Shown here piece by piece: positions 1 to 8,354 of a stretch of DNA of 37,669 nt (positions are counted from its first letter, which is position 1; every line of letters begins with the position of its first letter). Position numbers and translations under genes: made by a program. The stretch is from assembly GCA_018817165.1 (NCBI GenBank), contig JAHITY010000053.1, positions 1 through 37,669 of the forward strand, in the 5' to 3' direction. The notes beneath the pieces were generated by a model. It worked only from the letters and a program-made list of their open reading frames with translations, ran no database searches and was not told the DNA's origin. The stretch comes from Candidatus Omnitrophota bacterium (GTDB lineage: Bacteria; Omnitrophota; Gorgyraeia; B26-G9).

Positions 1-57
1 GATACTATTAGGAAATAACATTAATTGTTCTGCTCGATAGGGCTTAAATTTCGCCAT
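1..57 (-). CDS. Transposase, N-terminal fragment (cut by window edge)
   Basis: Nineteen codons run from an ATG at 57 (minus strand) off the left edge and read MAKFKPYRAEQLMLFPNSI. An AAGGAGG Shine-Dalgarno lies 6 bases upstream (64-70). The MAKFKPY...Q..L.P opening resembles the start of IS1182-like DDE transposases, which is my basis for the call. Only the start is visible, so neither the family nor whether the gene is intact can be settled. A REP-type transposase remnant at 3463-3663 shows that this flank has hosted mobile DNA more than once. Confidence 0.6.
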   Translation of the reverse strand, partial: MAKFKPYRAEQLMLFPNSI

Positions 58-82
58 TGATAACCTCCTTGTTTCAATGACT

Positions 83-91
83 ATTATACCA
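83..91 (-). promoter_or_regulatory. Extended -10 promoter for the transposase
   Basis: On the minus strand the sequence reads TGGTATAAT, a perfect -10 hexamer with the upstream TGn extension, about 26 bases before the transposase start codon. No convincing -35 box is present, as is usual for extended -10 promoters. Confidence 0.45.
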
Positions 92-128
92 ATTTCTTAT
101 CTTTTTGTGGTAAAATAATCCTATTCTC

Positions 129-157
129 GGTCAGCCTGTTAAGGTCTGACCCCTTAC
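129..157. repeat. Short inverted repeat, possible mobile-element end
   Basis: GGTCAG (129-134) and CTGACC (146-151) form a 6-bp stem around an 11-base loop, followed by CCTTACGAC. GGTCTGACCCC-type ends are, to my recollection, often seen beside REP-associated transposases, and one lies at 3463-3663. This could be a leftover terminus, but the link is inference from a short motif. Confidence 0.3.
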
Positions 158-224
158 GACCAAAATCTTGTGCTAAGATATGTGTAGTTTTAATAAATTA
201 ATTTTTTTGGAACTTTATTGGTTT

Positions 225-230
225 TATAAT
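225..230 (+). promoter_or_regulatory. -10 box for the 259-3402 gene
   Basis: A perfect TATAAT lies 28 bases before the start codon. The region where a -35 box should sit is a run of T with no good match, so only the -10 element is supported. A start site near 236 would leave a leader of about 20 bases containing the GGAGAAAGGGG ribosome-binding region (241-251). Confidence 0.4.
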
Positions 231-258
231 GTCTAATCATGGAGAAAGGGGATAGATT

Positions 259-3200
259 ATGAGAAAAATATTGAATAATGGTTTAATGGTAATGATTGGT
301 TTGTTAAGTATTCTGCCTTATGCCCAGGCAAAAGAAGGGGAAATGTGTATTGCCGCTAAAGCAATGGGTATGCCCGGTTATGTGGTTCAGGAGGCGGCAT
401 ATATCGGGAGAGTTGAAGATGCTACGGTGTTTGTGGATACAAAATTAAAGATTGAGGTTTTGGCAGAACAACAGAGCAGCGTTCCTTTGTTTGCTCAGGA
501 CGTGGCAATGATCAAAACTTCTTTACCCAAAGGCGTATTGCTATTGCAGCGAGATGGCCGGTATAATTTGCTGTTTCCGGGCAAAGGCAGTTATTCGGTT
601 GGACTGCAATTCACGGCTTTGGTTGATCAAAAAAGTGATCGGAATCTGATCAATTTGGAAGTAACTCAAGCCGCGATTTCTACATTACAATTGGTATTTG
701 AGGGCATTGATCTGGACATCCAAAGCAGTCCGGCAATGAGCACGCAAATAAAAGCCAAAGGTAAGAATACAGAATTCACCGCTTATTTAGGAGCAGCTAA
801 ACAGATTGAAGTCAGCTGGTTTGCCAAACCCACGGCTTTGGCCAAAGCCAATCTTTTGTTTAATTCCGAGAACAATACTTTGATTACCATATCTTCCGGA
901 GTGATCAATACCCGGACTTTTTTAAATTACAAAGTTATTCAGGGAAAACTTTCCCAATTTAATGTGTCTTTGCCGGAAAATATGAATCTGTTGACAGTCA
1001 AAGGCGAAAACTTGAAAAACTGGACATTGAAAAAAGATAAGAATAAACAGATTCTCACTGTGGAGCTGACCAAGGAAATTTCCGATACCTATCAATTGGT
1101 GCTGGATGCCGAAGAAATAAAAGATAAGATCGAAGGTAATTATAGTACGTCGGATATTATTTCTTTGGACGCGGAAAGAGAAAATGGTTATTACGCGTTT
1201 AAGGTAAAAGATGATTATAAATTGCGTTCTTTGCAGCGCAATGGAGTCAGTCAGCTGAATATCGGGGAATTACCCCAACAGCTAAAAGATGCCGGAGATG
1301 GCGAAGCGAATATTTCTTTAGCCTATCGTTTTTTGCGTGATCCCAAAGAACTGATGATCAATATCGAGAAAACAATTCCAGAGATATCAGCGCGGAATAA
1401 TATTTTGCTGGATGTCTCAGAAGAAATAATGAAGTTGTTGGTTATGACTGATTATCAGATTGAGAAAGCCGGGGTGTTTAACTTTAATTTGGAATTGCCT
1501 GGCGATATGGATGTTATTGATGTTAAAGGTTTAAATATTGAAAATTGGAAAGTAAATAAAAAAGGCAATATTCAGGAGCTGGAAATCCAGCTGCGCACCA
1601 AGGCAATTGGAGAGTATCGCTTATTGGTCAAGTTGGAAAAACCAGTAAAAGATATTTATCAGGACATTCAAATGCCGCAGGTAAATGTTTTAAATGTGGA
1701 TAAGCTGACGGGGTTTATTGGGGTGGCTTGCGAGAGCAGTATTAATCTTAAAACCAAACACCGCAGTAAGCTTACGGAAACAGCTTTATCTGATTTAATC
1801 GCGATTCCCGGGGAGAAGATGTATCCGAATTTAGCTTATAAGTTTATTACCCAGCCTTATGAATTGTATCTGACAGTAGAAAAGGTGGATCCGCGGGTAA
1901 TGGCAGACGTGTTTACCTTTTTATCAGTGGGGGAAGGTTTAGTCTTGGTTAATTCCGCGGTAACATTTGATGTTTTATTTGCCGGAGTCGATCAATTTGA
2001 GATCGCTTTACCCAATGATGTCGGGGGCGTGGACATTACCGGACAGGGAATCAAAGCTAAAGCCGAACGTTTAGAAGAAATCGAGGTAAACGGTCAGAAG
2101 AAAAAAGTAAAAATATATACAATTTCTTTACATTCTAAAGTAAAGGGTAAGTATAATCTTTATTGCGCTTATGAAAAAGTATTGAAAAATCTTTCGGAAA
2201 AAACAGACATGCCGGCATTTCAGGTTCTTGGGGTAGAACGCCAGACCGGCAGCGTGGCGATTGGTCCTCGGGCAAATGTGGAAATCGAATTAGTTAATAT
2301 TGAGGGGGCTAATCAGGTAGATGTTAAGGAATTAGCGCAGGATAAACTGGCTGGCGCGGATATTCCGATATTATACGCTTTAAAATATGTTCGCTATCCA
2401 TATAGTGTGGGCTTGGATATTAAAAAACATGAAGATGTCTCGGTATTGGTGGCAGTGGTTGAATCAGCAAATATCACCACGGTTTTAGGTAAAGACGGGC
2501 AGACTATTGTCAGCGCGAAGTATCAGATTAAAAACCGGACCAAACAGTATTTAGACATTACCTTACCGAAAAATGTGGAAATCTGGAGTACTTTTGTCGA
2601 TGGCAAAGCGGTTAAACCCGCGAAAACCGAAGAAAATAAAATATTATTACCTTTGGTTAAGTATGAAGAAAAAGACCGCAGTTTTCCTGTGGAAATAATT
2701 TATGAAGTTAAGCGTCCTAAATTTTCCTTATTTGGTGGGGTAAATCTTACTGCCCCGCAGTTTGATATTCCTTTGACCAATGTTACCTGGGAGGTGTATA
2801 TGCCGTTTGGCTATAATTACTTTAATCTGGGTGGGAATATGGAACTGGGCACCAGAGCCTTTGCTCAGGGCAGATGGCAGCCGCGAGAACAGCTGGCGAC
2901 CGGCAATGTGGGCGGATTTGTTGATGACAATCCCCGACAAGCGATGCCGTCAGTCAGACGCGAGTTAAATAAAAAAATGGATTATGAACGTTGTGTTGCT
3001 GATAGCCTGAATCTTTGTGAATCAAAAGAAGAAGTCTATAGTCCTGAGTCTGCGCAAATGACGGATAAGCAAAAAGACCAGACATTTGTCTCCAATATAA
3101 ATTCGCAGATCGCACGGTATAATCAACAGTTAGCGCCATCCAAAAGCAAACAAGTGGCAACCGCAGGCAGACAAAAAGGGGTATTGCCGATTCATATTAC

Positions 3201-3402
3201 CATTCCGACCGGAGGTAAACTGTACACATTTAGCAAATTGATCAGTCGCGAGCAATTAAAGGTGCATGCTTTTTATGCTAAGAAGCTAGGCAGATTAATG
3301 TTTTTAATTATGCTGTTTGCCGGAATCACAATGGTTATTCGTTATAAACAAAAGGTAATAAAAATAATCCAGAGTTTCGCTAATAAGAATAAGCCGGAAT
3401 AA
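259..3402 (+). CDS. Large exported, membrane-anchored beta-rich repeat protein, function unknown
   Basis: The 1047-aa product has a signal peptide (residues 1-24, ending AQA), a long beta-rich exterior part and one hydrophobic segment near the C-terminus (about 1015-1033, GRLMFLIMLFAG...) followed by a basic tail. It should be exported and held in a membrane by its C-terminus. The middle is built from units of about 175-180 residues. A 'LP.(D/N)(M/V)' strand motif recurs near residues 234, 408, 580 and 764, and an 'L.Y.F...P..L.L.(I/V)EK' motif near 354, 525 and 708. No catalytic motif was recognised. A Gln/Lys-rich, low-complexity stretch precedes the anchor. The start is supported by GGAGAAAGGGG just upstream. 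The gene stands alone between mobile-element remnants. The repeats suggest an adhesion or scaffold role, but this is a guess. Confidence 0.85.
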   Translation: MRKILNNGLMVMIGLLSILPYAQAKEGEMCIAAKAMGMPGYVVQEAAYIGRVEDATVFVDTKLKIEVLAEQQSSVPLFAQDVAMIKTSLPKGVLLLQRDGRYNLLFPGKGSYSVGLQFTALVDQKSDRNLINLEVTQAAISTLQLVFEGIDLDIQSSPAMSTQIKAKGKNTEFTAYLGAAKQIEVSWFAKPTALAKANLLFNSENNTLITISSGVINTRTFLNYKVIQGKLSQFNVSLPENMNLLTVKGENLKNWTLKKDKNKQILTVELTKEISDTYQLVLDAEEIKDKIEGNYSTSDIISLDAERENGYYAFKVKDDYKLRSLQRNGVSQLNIGELPQQLKDAGDGEANISLAYRFLRDPKELMINIEKTIPEISARNNILLDVSEEIMKLLVMTDYQIEKAGVFNFNLELPGDMDVIDVKGLNIENWKVNKKGNIQELEIQLRTKAIGEYRLLVKLEKPVKDIYQDIQMPQVNVLNVDKLTGFIGVACESSINLKTKHRSKLTETALSDLIAIPGEKMYPNLAYKFITQPYELYLTVEKVDPRVMADVFTFLSVGEGLVLVNSAVTFDVLFAGVDQFEIALPNDVGGVDITGQGIKAKAERLEEIEVNGQKKKVKIYTISLHSKVKGKYNLYCAYEKVLKNLSEKTDMPAFQVLGVERQTGSVAIGPRANVEIELVNIEGANQVDVKELAQDKLAGADIPILYALKYVRYPYSVGLDIKKHEDVSVLVAVVESANITTVLGKDGQTIVSAKYQIKNRTKQYLDITLPKNVEIWSTFVDGKAVKPAKTEENKILLPLVKYEEKDRSFPVEIIYEVKRPKFSLFGGVNLTAPQFDIPLTNVTWEVYMPFGYNYFNLGGNMELGTRAFAQGRWQPREQLATGNVGGFVDDNPRQAMPSVRRELNKKMDYERCVADSLNLCESKEEVYSPESAQMTDKQKDQTFVSNINSQIARYNQQLAPSKSKQVATAGRQKGVLPIHITIPTGGKLYTFSKLISREQLKVHAFYAKKLGRLMFLIMLFAGITMVIRYKQKVIKIIQSFANKNKPE

Positions 3403-3462
3403 GCAAAGGGGCAAAGGGGGCAGGGCTGAACGATTAACAAAATAGTCATAAGCGGATAAAAT

Positions 3463-3663
3463 TTGTTTAAGTCCAGAGCCTTGAGGAGAGAATATCTGAA
3501 AGCGAGCTATCATATAATTAACCGTGGAATAGATCGGCGGAATATATTTAATCAAGAAGATAGTGAGCATCGAGTAAAGTTGTTAAAACAAGGTACGGAT
3601 TCTTATAGAGTAGAAGTGATTGCTTATTGTTTGACAAGCAATCACTTTCACTTTATATATTAA
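3463..3663 (+). pseudogene. Truncated REP-associated tyrosine transposase (Y1/HUH, IS200-like)
   Basis: The frame from TTG 3463 encodes about 66 residues with the typical RAYT start: a YHIINRGIDRRNIF block, then a C-terminal CLTSNHFHFIY block holding the HUH-type H-x-H metal site. It stops at 3661-3663 directly after the HUH motif. The rest of the domain, including the helix with the catalytic tyrosine, is missing, so it cannot transpose. A G-rich stretch just upstream (3409-3432, ending GGGCTGAACG) may be part of the element's left end. The neighbouring minus-strand gene ends only 3 bases downstream, so the element's 3' part was lost at or replaced by that gene's end. Confidence 0.75.
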
Positions 3664-3666
3664 TAT

Positions 3667-6033
3667 TTAAATTGCAGAGTTGATAGCTGTCTGCGTCAAT
3701 AATTGCGGAGTTTTCGCATTTTGCAAGTCCGGCAGCTTAATTTCATTTACTTCCGTTACCTTTCGATTTGTTTTATTGCTGCGATTGTTTGTTAGAAATT
3801 CTACAATCTTAGCGTAAACGCGTGGATCAGTAGCGATTCCGACATGCCCTGAGGGAATTCCCCAGATATCGATTTTTTCTGAACTAACTAGATTCGCTGT
3901 ATATTTTGCTGCTTCGGGTAATACAATATGATCCTTTTCCGCTAAAAGGATCATTATTTCCTGGGTTATACTTTTAAGGTCAACTGTTCTCCCGAGGATA
4001 TGCAGTTTTCCTTTGGCTAAAAGACTTTTGTCGTAAACAAGATCAAGAATCTCTGCGTGTGCCGCTCCGGGGTTTTGGGCGCGTTCGTTCCAAGCAAGCA
4101 GAGGGTGTTCCGCGGGCCCGATTCCCTGCAACCAGCGCTGCATTAACTCAAACATACCCTGATTATCGTTTCCGCTAGGTTGGATGAAGCCAAAAGTACC
4201 GCGCAGATTCTTTTTCGGGAATATGCCTTTGTTTTCAGCAACGATAGCATAAGGATCAGCAGTATGTGCAATCGCATAGAGTAGTTGCTCATTAAGCTGT
4301 TTGGGGTCGGTTAATGAGTTTTCATCACCGCCTACTTTTGAAAGCATCGCGCTGGTCATTGGGATTAGGCGGTCAAAATATTCAGGATATAAAGATGCCA
4401 GGATCATCATCAGTGTTCCGCCGATACAGTAGCCTAAAACATCGATTTTTTCCTCTCCGGTCAATTTCCGAATGAGCAGAGTACTGTTCAGGAGTTCTTG
4501 GACATAATCATCGATATGCTGGGCATACTGTTTATTCTCCTGAGTGATTTCCTGCCAGTCTGTTACATATACTTCAAATCCTTGTTGAAGCAAATATTTT
4601 ATCATGCTTTTATTATGATCAGGATCAAGGTCAAATATTTCGTATTTGTTTATCCAGGAATAAGACAGGAAGATAGGTTTACTCCGGACCTGTTTATTTT
4701 TCGGCGCGTAACGGCGCAGTTTTAATATTGGGGATTCGTATACAACTTCGTTGGGGGTATTAGCAAGGTTTCCGCCTTGGCCGAAGGTAAACGGCTGTTC
4801 CGGGGCAGGGGACCTTTTTAGGGTTATATCAGTCATATCATTTATGAAATTATTCACTCCTTGCAGTCTGCTTATTGTTGTGTCAAAGGTTTGCTTGATA
4901 AGCTCATTGCAAAGGTTCAAGTAAGACATGCCGTTTGAAAACGGACTGCCAAATGATCCGATTTCCAGTACTGAACGATTAAAGCGCAAGAAAGAGTCAA
5001 AAGTTTTTTCCAATTGCTCGATGCTTAGATTGAAGTAAGATTGCGCTAACTGTTTTGATAAGTCTGCTTTAAACTTTTTGAAGGCGGCATCGTATAGCTT
5101 AGCATAAAAATCATATGGAAGCTCCTTTATCTTGGTGACTTCTTCAGAGTTTGCTGTTATCTGGCGCAGTTCAGGCTTGCTTCTTCTTTGCGGGACAAGG
5201 ATTCCTGATGATTCTCGGCTTTGCGCAATATCAATGCCGTAAGTGCGGGAAATCTCTGTTAAAATTGCGGTTAATTCTGTATTGTAACTTTCCGCGTTAT
5301 CAAAAAATGGTTCAAAAGAGATGTTTTTTTTCTTAAGATTTTTTTCTTTTGCCGCAATGGCAAATAGTTTCATTAACCTTGCCGCCGGCTGGATAATTTC
5401 GCGGAGTGCATTTTCAGCGACATTTCCGGCTTTGGCCGCGGCGAGTTTTTCAGCGATCTTTTCCTGCAGTGCTTGGGCAAGCCCGTAAGGAATATAAGCT
5501 TGTACCGGATAGATATGATCATAAAACGCTGTGCCGCCGGCTCCGACATAACCGACGAGTAGATGCTTTTCTTCTGCTGCGCTGAAAAGCAGCGGCTGAA
5601 TTTTAGCTTTATTGCTTTTAATCGCAAAAAAATTGGTGTTACTGATAATATCGGAAGAGTCTTTATCTTTTGTCTGCCTGTAAAAATCAGCGGTTATTTT
5701 TTGTAGATACTTTCCGGTCGGGAATTGACTGAAAGCAGTTGCCGAGTATGTATTGTTTTTATCGTCAAAAGCATCGGTGACGATTTTTGAAGCGGCGGCT
5801 AATTCGCTTGCGCCTATACCAAGGCCTATGGCTAAGTTGGAAAACCCGGCTGTCAAATCGGCAAAATTCAAAGTTATTTGGGCTGTGTCCATCTGGATTT
5901 TTGGAGAAAGGCAGGAAGTTTCCCGGGATGCGGTATCTGGTTGTGCTGAGGCAATAATAGTACAAAGAAAAGTTTGGGTACAGACAGCGGCAATAATCCG
6001 CAAAATTCTTGGAGAAGTGCTGGTAGAAAACAT
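3667..6033 (-). CDS. phaC: PHA synthase-like (PhaC) alpha/beta hydrolase with signal peptide and long N-terminal region
   Basis: The 788-aa product has a C-terminal half (about 390-760) matching class I-type polyhydroxyalkanoate synthases: a GGNLANTP / VVYESPILKLRRYAP entry, a WINKYEIFDL block, the modified lipase box GYCIGG with nucleophile Cys536, Asp701 in EKDHIV and His730 in GHVG. PhaC normally polymerises hydroxyacyl-CoA in the cytoplasm. Here the first 30 residues look like a Sec signal (IIAAVCTQTFLCTIIASA), followed by CLSP at 41-44, and a region of about 300 residues that I do not recognise precedes the catalytic part. I chose ATG 6033 because GGGAGGA sits 6-7 bases upstream and the signal peptide starts there; a longer frame to 6090 has no such site. 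The cofactor supply genes phaA and phaB are absent nearby. It may act outside the cytoplasm, perhaps as an acyltransferase or esterase, rather than in granule formation. Confidence 0.8.
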   Translation of the reverse strand: MFSTSTSPRILRIIAAVCTQTFLCTIIASAQPDTASRETSCLSPKIQMDTAQITLNFADLTAGFSNLAIGLGIGASELAAASKIVTDAFDDKNNTYSATAFSQFPTGKYLQKITADFYRQTKDKDSSDIISNTNFFAIKSNKAKIQPLLFSAAEEKHLLVGYVGAGGTAFYDHIYPVQAYIPYGLAQALQEKIAEKLAAAKAGNVAENALREIIQPAARLMKLFAIAAKEKNLKKKNISFEPFFDNAESYNTELTAILTEISRTYGIDIAQSRESSGILVPQRRSKPELRQITANSEEVTKIKELPYDFYAKLYDAAFKKFKADLSKQLAQSYFNLSIEQLEKTFDSFLRFNRSVLEIGSFGSPFSNGMSYLNLCNELIKQTFDTTISRLQGVNNFINDMTDITLKRSPAPEQPFTFGQGGNLANTPNEVVYESPILKLRRYAPKNKQVRSKPIFLSYSWINKYEIFDLDPDHNKSMIKYLLQQGFEVYVTDWQEITQENKQYAQHIDDYVQELLNSTLLIRKLTGEEKIDVLGYCIGGTLMMILASLYPEYFDRLIPMTSAMLSKVGGDENSLTDPKQLNEQLLYAIAHTADPYAIVAENKGIFPKKNLRGTFGFIQPSGNDNQGMFELMQRWLQGIGPAEHPLLAWNERAQNPGAAHAEILDLVYDKSLLAKGKLHILGRTVDLKSITQEIMILLAEKDHIVLPEAAKYTANLVSSEKIDIWGIPSGHVGIATDPRVYAKIVEFLTNNRSNKTNRKVTEVNEIKLPDLQNAKTPQLLTQTAINSAI

Positions 6034-6357
6034 AAAATTCCTCCCAAAGTAAGCTAAATGTAGATAGACAAAGACATGAAAGCGTACCACACCTTTGTTT
6101 ACTTTGCAATAGCAAGGGGGTGAAGTTTTTTGGATTAAAGCGGTCTGTTTCTGTAAGTATCCGCATCTGAGCCCTAATATTTTGAGGGTAATTTAGGTAT
6201 AATATATGCAATTTCATTGCTTTTTCCCTTATTTTTTGGTATAAATAATAATTACTATTAATAAAATTGTGGATAAATTGTGTAAAACTCATGGTTTTAG
6301 CCTTTATTTTGCACATAATTTTGCTGTTTTTCTGTATAATTTGGAGGCTGGAGCACC
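6034..6357. other. AT-rich divergent intergenic region
   Basis: This 324-base gap separates the divergent phaC-like and ABC-F genes. It is AT-rich and holds a perfect DnaA box (6268-6276), a small palindrome GCAATTTCATTGC (6209-6221) and two TATAAT hexamers on the plus strand (6198-6203, 6335-6340). On the minus strand TTGCAA-17-TACGCT, starting near 6109, could drive the phaC-like gene, but the -10 match is poor. No convincing gene is seen in it. Confidence 0.5.
6268..6276 (-). promoter_or_regulatory. Consensus DnaA box
   Basis: TGTGGATAA on the plus strand is the complement of the consensus DnaA box TTATCCACA, 9 of 9. It is single here, in an AT-rich intergenic region, so it could be a regulatory site or chance. 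A second group lies at 19371-19390. Confidence 0.35.
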
Positions 6358-8262
6358 ATCGCATTAATTAGTTTAAAAGATATTTCATTGGCTTTTGGCG
6401 GGCCGCTTTTGTTCGAGCAGTTGAATATGCAGCTGGAACCCGGTGAGCGCGTGGCTTTGCTGGGCAGAAACGGGGTGGGCAAAACCACGCTGATGAAGGT
6501 TATGGCCGGACAGATCCCTGTGGACTTAGGAGAAATTGCTTATCAAAAAGGGGTTAAGCTCACCCATCTTCCCCAGGAAATACCCAGTGATGTTACTGGC
6601 TGTGTATTTGATATTGTGCTGGCTGGTTTGGGCGAACGCGCTCAAATGGTAAAAGAATATCATCATGTCAGCCACTTGCTGCATACTGAACAGTCAGATA
6701 AATTATTGCGCAGATTAGATGACCTGCAGCATCAAATGGATCATGCCAATGGCTGGGAGATCAACAATCAGGTTGAATACGCGATCAGCCAGGTTAAGAT
6801 CGATCCGGACAGTAATTTTGAAGAATTATCCGGCGGGCAAAAACGTAAAGTTTTATTAGCCAGAGCTCTGGTTTGCAATCCGGAGATTTTAATGCTCGAT
6901 GAGCCGACTAATCACTTGGACATTGAATCAATCACTTGGCTGGAAGAATTTTTAAAAGCTTATAAAGGCACTTTATTTTTTGTTACCCATGATCGGGCAT
7001 TTATGAATAATCTGGCTACCCGGATTGTTGAGCTTGATCAAGGCCGGATATTCAGCTGGACTTGCGGGTATGATCTTTTTTTAGAACGCAAAGCCCAGGC
7101 TTTGGAAACCGAAGCAATGCAGCAGTTTCATTTTGAAAAAAAACTTGCCAAAGAAGAAGTTTGGGTGCGGCAGGGGGTTAAGGCCCGCCGGACGAGAGAT
7201 GAAGGCCGGGTCAAAGCCTTGGAAGCGATGCGCAAAGAAAAGCAAGCGCAGCGCCAGGCAATTGGCCAGGTTAAAATGCGCGCGGAAGAATCAGAGCGTT
7301 CAGGAAATCTGGTAATCAAAGCGAATAATCTCGGCTTTGCCTATGACAATAAATGTTTGGTCAAAGATTTTTCCACGCGGATCATGCGGGGTGATAAAAT
7401 CGGGGTAATTGGCCCGAATGGTTCAGGTAAAACCACTTTATTGCGCATCTTGGTCGGACAATTAGCGCCGCAGCAAGGTGAAGTGAAAATCGGTACGAAA
7501 ATTGATTTATTATATTATGATCAGCTCAGAGAAGCTTTAGACGAAGATAAAAGTGTAAAAGAAAATATCAGCGGTGACGCGGATATGATTACGGTTAACG
7601 GTAAACCAAAACACGTGATCAGCTATTTGCAGGATTTTCTGTTTTCCCCGCAAAGAGCGCAGACTCCGGTGCGAGTTTTATCCGGCGGAGAGCGGAATCG
7701 TTTATTATTAGCCCGTTTATTTACCAAGCCATCTAATGTTTTAATCATGGATGAACCAACCAATGATCTGGATATTGAAACTCTGGAATTATTGGAAGAT
7801 CTGCTGGTTAAATATTCCGGCACATTATTCTTAGTCAGCCATGACCGGGTATTTTTAAATAATATCGCGACCTCGACGATTGTAATGGAAGGCTATGGCC
7901 GGATTAATGAATATCCCGGAGGATATGATGATTGGCTGAATCAGCGCCAGAAAAAACAAAACCAACACTTGGCCAAACCTAAACCAGCGGCAAGTCAGGA
8001 AAAAAATAAATTGGATAAAAATCCTAAACCAAAAAAACTCTCGTTCAAACAGGCAAAGGAATTACAAGAATTACCGCTGCGGATCGAACAGCTGGAAGCA
8101 GAGCAGAAACAGATTTTTAATACCATGGCTCAACCGGATCTGTATAAAAAAGAGCCAGGCAAAATTAAAATATTAGAACAAAGAGCGGAGCAGATAAAGC
8201 AGGAATTGCCGGAAATGTATAAACGCTGGGAAGAATTAGAATTAATTAAAGGTGAGGAATAG
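6358..8262 (+). CDS. uup: ABC-F ATPase, Uup type, apparently starting at ATC
   Basis: This soluble ATPase has two nucleotide-binding domains. The first has Walker A GRNGVGKT (36-43), signature LSGGQKRK and Walker B LMLDEPTNHLD; the second has GPNGSGKT, LSGGERNR and LIMDEPTNDLD. They are joined by the basic ABC-F linker, and a C-terminal coiled coil (about 565-630) follows. ABC-F proteins act on the ribosome during stalled translation, and Uup is also linked to genome stability. No ATG, GTG, TTG or CTG lies in frame before TTG 6388, which would remove the first beta strand. The codons from 6358 read (ATC)ALISLKDISLAFGG, matching the usual MALISL opening, with GGAGG at 6343-6347 and GGAG at 6350-6353. 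I therefore place the start at ATC. A TATAAT at 6335-6340 would give a very short leader. An ATG-to-ATC sequencing error is the main alternative. Confidence 0.88.
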   Translation: MALISLKDISLAFGGPLLFEQLNMQLEPGERVALLGRNGVGKTTLMKVMAGQIPVDLGEIAYQKGVKLTHLPQEIPSDVTGCVFDIVLAGLGERAQMVKEYHHVSHLLHTEQSDKLLRRLDDLQHQMDHANGWEINNQVEYAISQVKIDPDSNFEELSGGQKRKVLLARALVCNPEILMLDEPTNHLDIESITWLEEFLKAYKGTLFFVTHDRAFMNNLATRIVELDQGRIFSWTCGYDLFLERKAQALETEAMQQFHFEKKLAKEEVWVRQGVKARRTRDEGRVKALEAMRKEKQAQRQAIGQVKMRAEESERSGNLVIKANNLGFAYDNKCLVKDFSTRIMRGDKIGVIGPNGSGKTTLLRILVGQLAPQQGEVKIGTKIDLLYYDQLREALDEDKSVKENISGDADMITVNGKPKHVISYLQDFLFSPQRAQTPVRVLSGGERNRLLLARLFTKPSNVLIMDEPTNDLDIETLELLEDLLVKYSGTLFLVSHDRVFLNNIATSTIVMEGYGRINEYPGGYDDWLNQRQKKQNQHLAKPKPAASQEKNKLDKNPKPKKLSFKQAKELQELPLRIEQLEAEQKQIFNTMAQPDLYKKEPGKIKILEQRAEQIKQELPEMYKRWEELELIKGEE

Positions 8263-8354
8263 GAAAAGAAGTAGGAACGATGTGTTTTCTGATTGTAATC
8301 ATTTGAATAATCGCATCTTCAAGCCAATCAAAAACTTTTATTGAAAGCAGAAAC

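Noticed and set aside
5765-6364. 199-codon minus-strand frame overlapping the phaC-like gene in another frame
   Set aside because: The phaC frame has family motifs and a good start. This frame is a shadow with no recognisable domain.
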